Part shown: positions 19,130 through 26,377 of the stretch, one piece after another
How positions within the stretch are numbered: position 1 is the first letter of the stretch
How the letters are laid out: the number at the start of each line of letters is the position of its first letter
Made by a program: the position numbers and the translations under genes
The notes under the pieces: model-generated
The model's database searches: none
What the model saw: only the letters and a program-made list of their open reading frames with translations
What the model was told of the DNA's origin: nothing
Source of the DNA: F1-80-MAGs062 sp046345315
GTDB taxonomy: Bacteria > Planctomycetota > Planctomycetia > Planctomycetales > Planctomycetaceae
Reading direction: 5' to 3'
NCBI GenBank assembly: GCA_046345315.1
Contig: JBKDKA010000198.1
Span: 62,001-126,000 of the forward strand
Length of the DNA: 64,000 nt

Positions 19130-20196
19130 AGCAGGCACTCCTGAACTGTCAGATCATGCTGATACGAAAAATCCGAGGATTTCTCTCCACGCAGAATTCT
19201 CGCCATATCGGCTGCGTCATCAACGTATCGAACATACTTCGGCAGGTTCACTGTCTGATAGCCCTTCGAATACTGCTCTCGCTGACGAAGCAGAGTCATC
19301 CGAACGGAAGGATTGTCGAGCGGCTGTATCTGAAAGGTTCCCTCGGTACCGCAGACCACAAGGTGACGCCGTTCGCCGCCGTCAATTTCGATTGCCGCTG
19401 ATTTCACGGATGCGGATGCCTTTGGGTAGTCAAAGACAGCAAGCATATTGTCCAGCAGTCCATCCTGAATCGGAGACGAGTGTTTCGCAAAGGGCGTCAC
19501 AGAATCCGGTTTTCCGAGAATGGCAACGACCAGGTCAACGATATGTCCGCCCAGTTCAAACATGATACCACCGGGAAACTCCGCGAGTTCTTTCCGGCTC
19601 TCCGGATCAACGACCTTGCTCATCACAGTATGAACTTCAAAAATCTCCCCCAGCCATCCGTTCTGAAGAAATTCACGCAGCAGTTTCACTCCGGGGTTAT
19701 ACCGGTACATATACCCCATCTGAACAAGCAGCGACTTCTTCTCGGCGTCTGCAATGATCTTTCGGAAATGCGGCAGCGAGGCCCCGGCTGGCTTATCAAG
19801 GTGGATGTGCTGCCCGGCTGCGATGCAGACTTCAGCCGTCTTCAGAAGATCACGAACGCGTGTTTCCACAAGAACCGCCTGAAGCCCCGCGACATTCAGC
19901 AGCTGCTCCTGAGACATCCAGGGAAGTCCCTGATAGACGGGCAGTTTTTCAGCGCGGCGCCGCAGCTCCTCATCGGGTTCGACAATCCCGACGACTTCGT
20001 AGTCCGGTGAATTCCGATAGACAGACAGCTTCGAGGCGTGAGCATGCCCGACACCAATCTGTCCGATTCGAATCTTCGGCGGATCTACTCTTCCGGAGCG
20101 GGGAGTTCCAGACATCGCCTCCGGAACGGAATGAAGGACGCCTGCTGTCAATGCACCGACCGTCGAAAGAACAAGTCCGCGTCGCGAATACTTCAT
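19096..20196 (-). CDS. Tat-exported Gfo/Idh/MocA family oxidoreductase
   Basis: The ATG at 20196 begins a twin-arginine leader (MKYSRRGLVLSTVGALTAG) and follows GGAG by ten bases; a start at 20214 would add only six residues. The Rossmann domain (RIGQIGVGHAHASKL) has DKPAG in place of EKPL. The C-terminal domain has GGIMFELGGHIVDLVVAILGKP. An NAD(P)-dependent sugar-type oxidoreductase is expected, acting outside the cytoplasm; the substrate is unknown. It lies 25 bases after the DUF1501 gene on the same strand, so the two are likely co-expressed. Its 3' end overlaps yjbQ by 34 bases. Confidence 0.87.
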   Translation of the reverse strand: MKYSRRGLVLSTVGALTAGVLHSVPEAMSGTPRSGRVDPPKIRIGQIGVGHAHASKLSVYRNSPDYEVVGIVEPDEELRRRAEKLPVYQGLPWMSQEQLLNVAGLQAVLVETRVRDLLKTAEVCIAAGQHIHLDKPAGASLPHFRKIIADAEKKSLLVQMGYMYRYNPGVKLLREFLQNGWLGEIFEVHTVMSKVVDPESRKELAEFPGGIMFELGGHIVDLVVAILGKPDSVTPFAKHSSPIQDGLLDNMLAVFDYPKASASVKSAAIEIDGGERRHLVVCGTEGTFQIQPLDNPSVRMTLLRQREQYSKGYQTVNLPKYVRYVDDAADMARILRGEKSSDFSYQHDLTVQECLLQASGVSTETF

Positions 20197-20221
20197 CAGA
20201 AACAGTCTCCACATTCAGATG

Positions 20222-21616
20222 CTATGCGAGTATCGGTGTCACAACTTCGCCGTGAACATCAGTCAGACGATAGTCTCTGCCTCCGTGACGAAACGTCAGG
20301 CGTTCATGATCGAATCCCATCAGATGCAGAATTGTTGCATGGAGATCGTGAACATGGACCACGTCCTGAACTGCGTGCCATCCGAATTCATCGGTCGCTC
20401 CGTGCACCATTCCACCACGAATGCCCCCGCCCGCCATCCACATGGTAAACCCGAACGGGTGATGTTCCCGACCGTTGTTCCCTTCGGCTGTTGGTGTCCT
20501 CCCGAATTCTCCTCCCCAGAGTACCAGAGTGTCCTCCAGAAGTCCGCTGGATTTCAGATCATGAAGCAGCGCAGCGATTGGTCGGTCAACCGCCTTACAT
20601 CTCTTCGGAAGGTTTTCACGAAGCCCCCCGTGATGATCCCACGCGTTGTTGACCGGCGCGTCAAACAAATGCACAAAGCGAACTCCCCGTTCCACCAGTC
20701 GCCGTGCCATCAGACACTGTCGACCAAATAAATCCGTTACGGGATCATCAAGTCCATAAAGTTTCTGAACCTGAGCGCTCTCGCCGGAAAGGCTGAACGC
20801 TTCGGGAGCATACTTCTGCATGCGAAACGCCAGTTCGAATGCCTCCATCCGTGCATTGAGCGCACTGTCTATCGGACGCTGCTTCTGATGAATGCGATTA
20901 AAACCGGCCAGAGCATCCAGCTTCGCTCTCTGCTGCGACAGATCTGCAGATGGACTCTGAAGATTGGCCACGGGATTCTTCAGGTCACGAACAAGTGTTC
21001 CCTGATAAACTCCAGGCAGAAAACTGGATGCCCAGAGCTGCGCGCCCTGAAAGACCGCAGCCGGGCTGACAACGACAAATGCAGGCAGATTCTGATTCTC
21101 AGCTCCGAGGCCGTACGTGAGCCACGATCCCATACTGGGACGCGAAAAAGCCTGCTCCCCGGTGCACATCTGAAGCGCTGCCCCGGTGTGATTGATGTTG
21201 TCGGCGCGCATGGATCGGATCACACAGAGATCGTCCATGAATCGACTGACCTCCGGAAGAAGCTCACTGACCGGTGTCCCGCTTTCTCCGTACTGTCGAA
21301 ATCTCCATGGTGAAGCCAGAAGGTTTCCCGTCTTCGTTCGCTCCAGTCGTGGTTTCTCAAATGGCAGCGGACTTCCGTTTCTCTTCAGCAGCTCTGGCTT
21401 GGGATCAAACAGGTCGACATGAGACGGCCCCCCAGGCATGTAAAGGAAGATCACACGCTTTGCTCGAGGCTGATGATGCGGCGATCTCGGGGCGAAAGGA
21501 GCAGAATTCTGAGATTCCGATGCCAGCATTGCATTCAAAGCGAGGCCACCAAAGCCCAGACCAGCAGATTCCAGCATCTTTCGACGCGACGTGACACTGA
21601 GCAGATCTGATTTCAT
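20222..21616 (-). CDS. DUF1501 family exported protein
   Basis: This 464-residue protein has a Tat-like leader (TSRRKMLESAGLGFGGLALNA). It shows the DUF1501 pattern, which resembles alkaline phosphatase/sulfatase folds: VIFLYMPGGPSHVDLFDPKPEL at the N-terminus and TLVLWGGEFGRTPTAEG with REHHPFGFTMWMAGGG near the C-terminus. Proteins of this family are very numerous in planctomycetes and usually accompany a DUF1549/DUF1553 (PSD1) cytochrome-like partner. No partner is visible here; neighbours are a prepilin peptidase upstream and a Gfo/Idh protein downstream. The function is unknown. Confidence 0.9.
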   Translation of the reverse strand: MKSDLLSVTSRRKMLESAGLGFGGLALNAMLASESQNSAPFAPRSPHHQPRAKRVIFLYMPGGPSHVDLFDPKPELLKRNGSPLPFEKPRLERTKTGNLLASPWRFRQYGESGTPVSELLPEVSRFMDDLCVIRSMRADNINHTGAALQMCTGEQAFSRPSMGSWLTYGLGAENQNLPAFVVVSPAAVFQGAQLWASSFLPGVYQGTLVRDLKNPVANLQSPSADLSQQRAKLDALAGFNRIHQKQRPIDSALNARMEAFELAFRMQKYAPEAFSLSGESAQVQKLYGLDDPVTDLFGRQCLMARRLVERGVRFVHLFDAPVNNAWDHHGGLRENLPKRCKAVDRPIAALLHDLKSSGLLEDTLVLWGGEFGRTPTAEGNNGREHHPFGFTMWMAGGGIRGGMVHGATDEFGWHAVQDVVHVHDLHATILHLMGFDHERLTFRHGGRDYRLTDVHGEVVTPILA

Positions 21617-21668
21617 CGCAGGGCCTCCGATTTCTGATTTCGTATTGTTTCAACGAAAGCGGACGATG

Positions 21669-22664
21669 TCAGCTCCGAATCCGGTCCAGCGGAATCATTC
21701 GATACATTCGGACGCCGGCGAGCAGAAAACTCAGCAAGACGAACGTCCCGATGATCAGCCCGGCGATCGTCGGCCAGTGACTGAAGATCTGTCGCAGGAG
21801 CAGCACCTCCCAGAGATATCTCCACGAGAACAGAACGATTACTGCACCCGCTGCGAGATAAGGACCAAAGGCGACAAAACTCCGACCGGTGATAAGCCGT
21901 GTCGCTGCTCCAACGGCAATTCCAGCGAGTGGCGCGATAATCAGAGCACACAGAGTCGGCTGCCATCCCAGATAAGTGCCAATCATCGCCATTAGTGTAA
22001 CGTCACCGAAACCAACAGCAGGTTGTCCAAGAATAAAATGAGACAACAGGCGAATCATCCACACAAGAGACGCGCCAGCGATCAGCCCGCAGAAGCTCCA
22101 GACGAATCCATGGAGATGCTGATGGTGCTTCATCCAGTCGGGAAGATAGGGACCGTAGAGTTCCACCATCTCGTAATCCCAGTTGACCCAGACATGAATC
22201 ATCTGCAGTTCGCCGCTCACCGTCGCAGTCACGAGGGCAATCAGGCTTCCGGACAGAACGACTGCGTCAGGAATGGTGTATTCGAGAAAATCGGTTACGG
22301 TAATGATCAGAAGCAGAAAGATCAGCGACAAATGGAAAGGAAGTCGATTCTGCCAGAGAGGGCTCTCCGGGCGAACCTCGGTGACCTTCTGACAATCCAG
22401 ACTCACCAGAGCGGTTCCAAGAGCCACGAAAACGGCGCCGGAGAGTAACGCAACCAGAGCCGGCCATCGACAACCAGCGCTGCGGCATTGCCCGCATCGT
22501 CGAATCGAAAAAAGAGGCAGCAGCATGACCAGTGGCCGTCTGCTGTCACAGGAACGACAGCGAAGCACCCCGGGATCTGCTGATCTGTCAACAAACCAGC
22601 ATCCCAGAATTGAAGCCAGATGTCCGGCAAGGAATCCGAAAAAACAGAGCAGTATAGTGAACAT
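21669..22664 (-). CDS. Prepilin peptidase (A24 family)
   Basis: This inner-membrane aspartic protease cleaves type IV prepilins and type II secretion pseudopilins. The 331-residue protein has about eight membrane segments. The first catalytic Asp is in ITVTDFLEYTIPD and the second in the GxGD-type motif AVGFGDVTLMAMIG. The cytoplasmic cysteine motif is present (CRSC...CGQCRSAGC), as in methylating PilD/GspO proteins. TTG at 22667 directly precedes ATG at 22664; I use the ATG. No pilus genes are adjacent, so it probably serves pilin or pseudopilin systems encoded elsewhere, including the many planctomycete proteins with prepilin-type leaders. Confidence 0.88.
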   Translation of the reverse strand: MFTILLCFFGFLAGHLASILGCWFVDRSADPGVLRCRSCDSRRPLVMLLPLFSIRRCGQCRSAGCRWPALVALLSGAVFVALGTALVSLDCQKVTEVRPESPLWQNRLPFHLSLIFLLLIITVTDFLEYTIPDAVVLSGSLIALVTATVSGELQMIHVWVNWDYEMVELYGPYLPDWMKHHQHLHGFVWSFCGLIAGASLVWMIRLLSHFILGQPAVGFGDVTLMAMIGTYLGWQPTLCALIIAPLAGIAVGAATRLITGRSFVAFGPYLAAGAVIVLFSWRYLWEVLLLRQIFSHWPTIAGLIIGTFVLLSFLLAGVRMYRMIPLDRIRS

Positions 22665-22834
22665 CAATTTCCACGTTCTGAATCAGCTCTTCGACCTTCC
22701 CGTCCGGATCTACGTCACCGGATTCCAGATTGCCTCTGATCCCACAATGCAAATGATACGCCGCACAACAATGCACCGTCGACAAACCGCAGGGCCGCGT
22801 TTCTGGTTTTCGAAAGCAGAGTTTCGCTCAAATA

Positions 22835-22853
22835 TTTTGCACAGAGCACAAAA
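22835..22853. promoter_or_regulatory. Imperfect dyad upstream of the glnB sigma-54 promoter
   Basis: TTTTGCACAGAGCACAAAA has matching outer arms (TTTTG/CAAAA) and a TGCAC word, about 50-70 bases before the sigma-54 -24 element. Position and content would fit an enhancer-binding-protein site, but the centre is not symmetric and it is not an NtrC consensus. Confidence 0.25.
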
Positions 22854-22901
22854 ATTATGCATCTCCTATAAATTTGTCCCGGAAAGTCGGTCTTTTCCGG
22901 T

Positions 22902-22917
22902 CGGCACGGGAGTTGCT
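22902..22917 (+). promoter_or_regulatory. Sigma-54 (RpoN) promoter for glnB
   Basis: CGGCACGGGAGTTGCT matches the -24/-12 consensus TGGCACGNNNNTTGCW with a single mismatch. GG at 22903 and GC at 22915 are exactly 12 bases apart. The start point would be near 22927, giving a glnB leader of about 190 bases. Control of PII genes by sigma-54 is well known in Proteobacteria. The remainder of 22668-23119 shows no gene. Confidence 0.7.
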
Positions 22918-23119
22918 TTCCACGTGGTAGATGGGTACATCTCTGTACAGAAGGCAGCTAAGAAAGACCGATTTTCTGTTCTGCCGGTGCAGTTTCGTTC
23001 CCTGATGCCAGGAGAATAGGATCAAATACTCGTCTGAAGGATCGGACAGCGGTAGAGTCAGCGTACAGCGCTGAGACTCGGACAGAATTCGTGAACTTTA
23101 TTTGGGAAAATCACCGACC

Positions 23120-23458
23120 ATGAAGAAGCTGGAAGCAGTCATTCGTCACTACAAACTGGAAGATGTGAAAACGGCTCTGACGGGCATCGGCGTACATGGA
23201 ATGACGGTCTCCGAGGTGCGAGGTTTCGGTCGCCAGCGTGGTCACAAAGAAACGTATCGCGGTGCCGAATACACCGTTGACTTCATGCCGAAGGTCAAAA
23301 TGGAAGTCGTCGTCAGCGACGGTGAAGTTGATACGGCCATCAACACCATCTGCGAAGCTGCAAGAACGGGATCCATCGGCGATGGCAAGATTTTCGTCTC
23401 CAGCCTGCTTCAGGTGGTTCGAATTCGAACAGGCGAAATGGGCGAAGAGGCGATCTGA
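23120..23458 (+). CDS. glnB: Nitrogen regulatory protein P-II
   Basis: PII is the trimeric signal protein that binds ATP/ADP and 2-oxoglutarate and reports nitrogen status to partners. From the ATG at 23120 (MKKLEAVIRHYKLEDVK) it has the standard 112 residues; a TTG at 23102 is in frame but unneeded. The T-loop GRQRGHKETYRGAEY contains Tyr51, the uridylylation site, and the B-loop/C-terminal signatures are intact (GSIGDGKIFVSSL). The target site fits with glnD, which lies just downstream. A sigma-54 promoter precedes the gene and a terminator hairpin follows. No amt gene is nearby, so naming it glnB rather than glnK follows from the glnD neighbour. Confidence 0.95.
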   Translation: MKKLEAVIRHYKLEDVKTALTGIGVHGMTVSEVRGFGRQRGHKETYRGAEYTVDFMPKVKMEVVVSDGEVDTAINTICEAARTGSIGDGKIFVSSLLQVVRIRTGEMGEEAI

Positions 23459-23584
23459 GCTGCTCTCAGCCCGTCAATCGTCGTAGTCTGATCGATCCGC
23501 GTGATCACGGGGCTTCAGGATTTCACTTTCTGAAGACAGTTTCTCACTGTGCCTGTGTTCAGGACGTCAATCCGGCTATCCTTC

Positions 23585-23616
23585 AGCAGGCATGCTCTAT
23601 GAGCGCCTGCTTTTTT
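23585..23616 (+). terminator. Intrinsic terminator between glnB and glnD
   Basis: AGCAGGC pairs with GCCTGCT, and an inner GCTC-TAT-GAGC stem stacks on it; the 3' arm runs directly into six T's (23611-23616). It ends about 39 bases before the GTG of glnD, so it should separate or attenuate glnD expression relative to glnB. Confidence 0.75.
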
Positions 23617-23654
23617 ATTTTCATCGTCAGCCTGTTCGGTGGTGAGCCGGTGTC

Positions 23655-26315
23655 GTGAGTACAGAACCCATTCGAATTTCAGGTCCAGCCACACTCAGAC
23701 CCGAACTAAGATCCATTCTGACACGAATACGGAAAGAAGTCGGCGAGAAGCGACAGGCGGGCGAAGCCGGAATTGCCGTTGCAGAGTGGTTCTCCGATCG
23801 AATGGATGAACTGCTTCTCCGGATCGTGGAGAATCGTCGACCGGAATTTCGTTCACCCGGCGATACCATGTTCTGCCTGATCGCAGCAGGTGGTAACGGT
23901 CGTCGACGCCCGGCACCGTTCTCGGATGTCGATCTCCTGTTTCTGATTGACGCCAGCTCAATCGCTCCCGTTCAGCCGGTGCTGGAATCCATCGTGAGAG
24001 ACTGCTGGGACGCAGGTCTGCAGATCGGACACAGTATTCGAACGCCGAACGATGTACTCCGATTTGCAGCTGAAGATCTACAGTTTGCGACATCACTGAT
24101 CGGGATCCGCTGTATTGCCGGAAATGAACAGCTTGCCGCCAGCGCGACAAAACAGATCCACGGAAAGATATTCCGCGACCGAGCCGATGAAATCATTCGT
24201 CAGTGCGTCGCCGCGCGCCGCGATGAATGGCTTTCGCGAGGAAACTCCGTCAACCAGCTGGAACCGGACATCAAGAAGTCGCCCGGAGGTCTGCGAGATC
24301 TTCACCTTCTGCAATGGATCGCATTCGCTCGTTACGGCAACTCCGATCTGTCCGAACTGGTCCGGCACGGCGACATCAGTGAACAGGAGATGGAAGCTCT
24401 GCAGACAGCAGATGAGTTTCTCACCGCTCTTCGAACAGACCTGCATTCCATTCGTCAGCTGAAACAGGACGTTCTGACAAGAGAACTGCAGTTGACGGTT
24501 TCTGCTCTGCGAAAGGGAAATTCAGCTGACAATCTGCGGTCCGCAGAGGAATTCATGCAGGAGTACTTCAGCCACACATCCAAGGTCGCTGAAGTGGCCC
24601 GACGCGTTGCCGAACTTCCGAAACGCCCTTCACTGTTCACCAGACTTCGAAACGCGTTTCTGCCTAGACGTTCCGTTCAGGGGTTCCGCATTGTCAATGG
24701 CGTACTCGAACTGGATGAGTCGCAGATCGAACGTTTGTCTGACAACATGCCGGCAGTGATGGATATTTTTCTCGCAGCCGCAGAAAATCAGGCTTCGCTC
24801 TCCCCAGGGCTGAGGCAGTTCATCGGAAGACTTGCTCCCCGCTTTCCCGCCGAACCGGACCGAGACGTTTCATCAAAGTTTCGTGATATTCTGCGAACCA
24901 CACGAGGCCTGCCGGATACGCTTCGAGCCATGTACGAAACCGGCGTACTGGAATGGCTCATCCCATCGTTTGCCGGTATTCGCTGCCTGATCCAGTTCAA
25001 TCAGTATCACAGCTTTACCGTCGACGAACACACATTCAAAGCCATGGACGAAATGGTGGCTTTTGAGACTGACGAATCGCCAGTCGGGTCGGCGTATCGT
25101 GGAGTTCGACATCGAGCAACTCTTCATCTGGCCATGCTGATGCACGACGTCGGAAAGGGCCGCGAAGGCGACCACAGCATTATCGGCGCAGAAATCTGCG
25201 ACACGCTTGCCGTGCGACTTCAGATGGCGGCCAACAAGAAAAGCATGCTGGAGTTCCTGGTACGACACCACCTGGTGATGCCGAATCTCGCTTTTCGAAG
25301 GGACATCTCTGCACCTTCCGTACTGATGGATTTCGCGAGACTCGTCGGGGCTCCCGAACTTCTCCGAATGCTGTATGTCCTGACGGTTGCAGACATCCGC
25401 GCCGTGGGCCCCGATGTGTGGTCCGACTGGAAAGGGGAACTCCTCGCAGACCTCTACAATCGGGCCATGCAGATTCTGAGCGGTCGTCCCTACAACCACC
25501 TGGAACAGGAACGACTGAAAGTCGTCCGTGACACCGTCCGAGCTTCGATCGTGCCCGTCGCTTCGAACAGTGATGAAGCTGTCTGGCCAAAATGGATCGA
25601 GCAGCAGCTGGATGCTCTGCCACCGTTTTACCTGATGACGGAAGACCCGGATCGCATCGCACGCGATCTGGACATGATCCAGCAGCTCACTGAAAGTGAA
25701 GTCAAAATCGAAGGTGCGTACGATCCGGAGACACACACAGTGAGCTACCGCGTCTTCGCTCCTGTAAGACACGAACGCGGCAGTTTTCACAAGATCGCCG
25801 GAATTCTCTCCGGCCTTCGAATGAACATTCTCACAGCGCAGATCTGCACAACAGCAGACTCCGTTGTGATTGCATCGTTCCGAGTCACCGACAATGACTT
25901 CTCGGGAACCGTGCCGGAATCACGAATCGAAACCGTTGCCGCTGCCATCTGCGACGTGCTGATGGCCAGAAAAACCGTCGAGAGCGTCTTCCGAAGAAGC
26001 AGCCTGTATCGTCTTCAGAAAAAGAACCCGCTGACAATTCGCCCGGAGCCTCAGGTTTCTTTCGACAACGACTGTTCCGATCGGTTCACCGTCGTGGACG
26101 TTTTCGCCAGCGACAGCCAGGGCCTGCTTTATACGCTGGCCCACACACTGTTTGAGAACGGACTTCACGTTCAGCTGGCCCGCATCGCGACTCACGTCGA
26201 CCAGGTCGTCGACGTTTTCTATGTCCTCGATGAAAATCAGCAGAAGCTGGAAGACCCCGTACGAATCGAACAGCTGCGATCTCAGCTGCTGGAAGAAATC
26301 CGCAAACTCGGCTGA
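23655..26315 (+). CDS. glnD: [Protein-PII] uridylyltransferase / uridylyl-removing enzyme
   Basis: GlnD senses glutamine and adds or removes UMP on Tyr51 of PII. The 886-residue protein carries all expected parts. The nucleotidyltransferase motif GGNGRRRPAPFSDVDLLFL lies at about 75-95. A helical region with PGGLRDLHLLQWIAF follows. The HD hydrolase domain (MLMHDVGKGREGDHSIIGAEI) is near 500. Two C-terminal ACT domains start near 697 (FAPVRHERGSFHKIAGILS) and 810 (VFASDSQGLLYTLAHTLF). The start is GTG at 23655. It lies downstream of glnB behind a terminator hairpin, so enzyme and substrate are neighbours. The NTase motif departs from the usual GGYGR but retains G, R and SDxD. Confidence 0.95.
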   Translation: MSTEPIRISGPATLRPELRSILTRIRKEVGEKRQAGEAGIAVAEWFSDRMDELLLRIVENRRPEFRSPGDTMFCLIAAGGNGRRRPAPFSDVDLLFLIDASSIAPVQPVLESIVRDCWDAGLQIGHSIRTPNDVLRFAAEDLQFATSLIGIRCIAGNEQLAASATKQIHGKIFRDRADEIIRQCVAARRDEWLSRGNSVNQLEPDIKKSPGGLRDLHLLQWIAFARYGNSDLSELVRHGDISEQEMEALQTADEFLTALRTDLHSIRQLKQDVLTRELQLTVSALRKGNSADNLRSAEEFMQEYFSHTSKVAEVARRVAELPKRPSLFTRLRNAFLPRRSVQGFRIVNGVLELDESQIERLSDNMPAVMDIFLAAAENQASLSPGLRQFIGRLAPRFPAEPDRDVSSKFRDILRTTRGLPDTLRAMYETGVLEWLIPSFAGIRCLIQFNQYHSFTVDEHTFKAMDEMVAFETDESPVGSAYRGVRHRATLHLAMLMHDVGKGREGDHSIIGAEICDTLAVRLQMAANKKSMLEFLVRHHLVMPNLAFRRDISAPSVLMDFARLVGAPELLRMLYVLTVADIRAVGPDVWSDWKGELLADLYNRAMQILSGRPYNHLEQERLKVVRDTVRASIVPVASNSDEAVWPKWIEQQLDALPPFYLMTEDPDRIARDLDMIQQLTESEVKIEGAYDPETHTVSYRVFAPVRHERGSFHKIAGILSGLRMNILTAQICTTADSVVIASFRVTDNDFSGTVPESRIETVAAAICDVLMARKTVESVFRRSSLYRLQKKNPLTIRPEPQVSFDNDCSDRFTVVDVFASDSQGLLYTLAHTLFENGLHVQLARIATHVDQVVDVFYVLDENQQKLEDPVRIEQLRSQLLEEIRKLG

Positions 26316-26377
26316 GCCAGTTCAGTTCCGACTCGCAGAACTTCGACAAGCGCTGATGTCCGGGCAGCAAACTCGCT

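Noticed and set aside
24873..25790. A 305-codon open frame on the minus strand
   Set aside because: It is wholly antisense to the HD-domain region of glnD, which is unmistakable on the plus strand.
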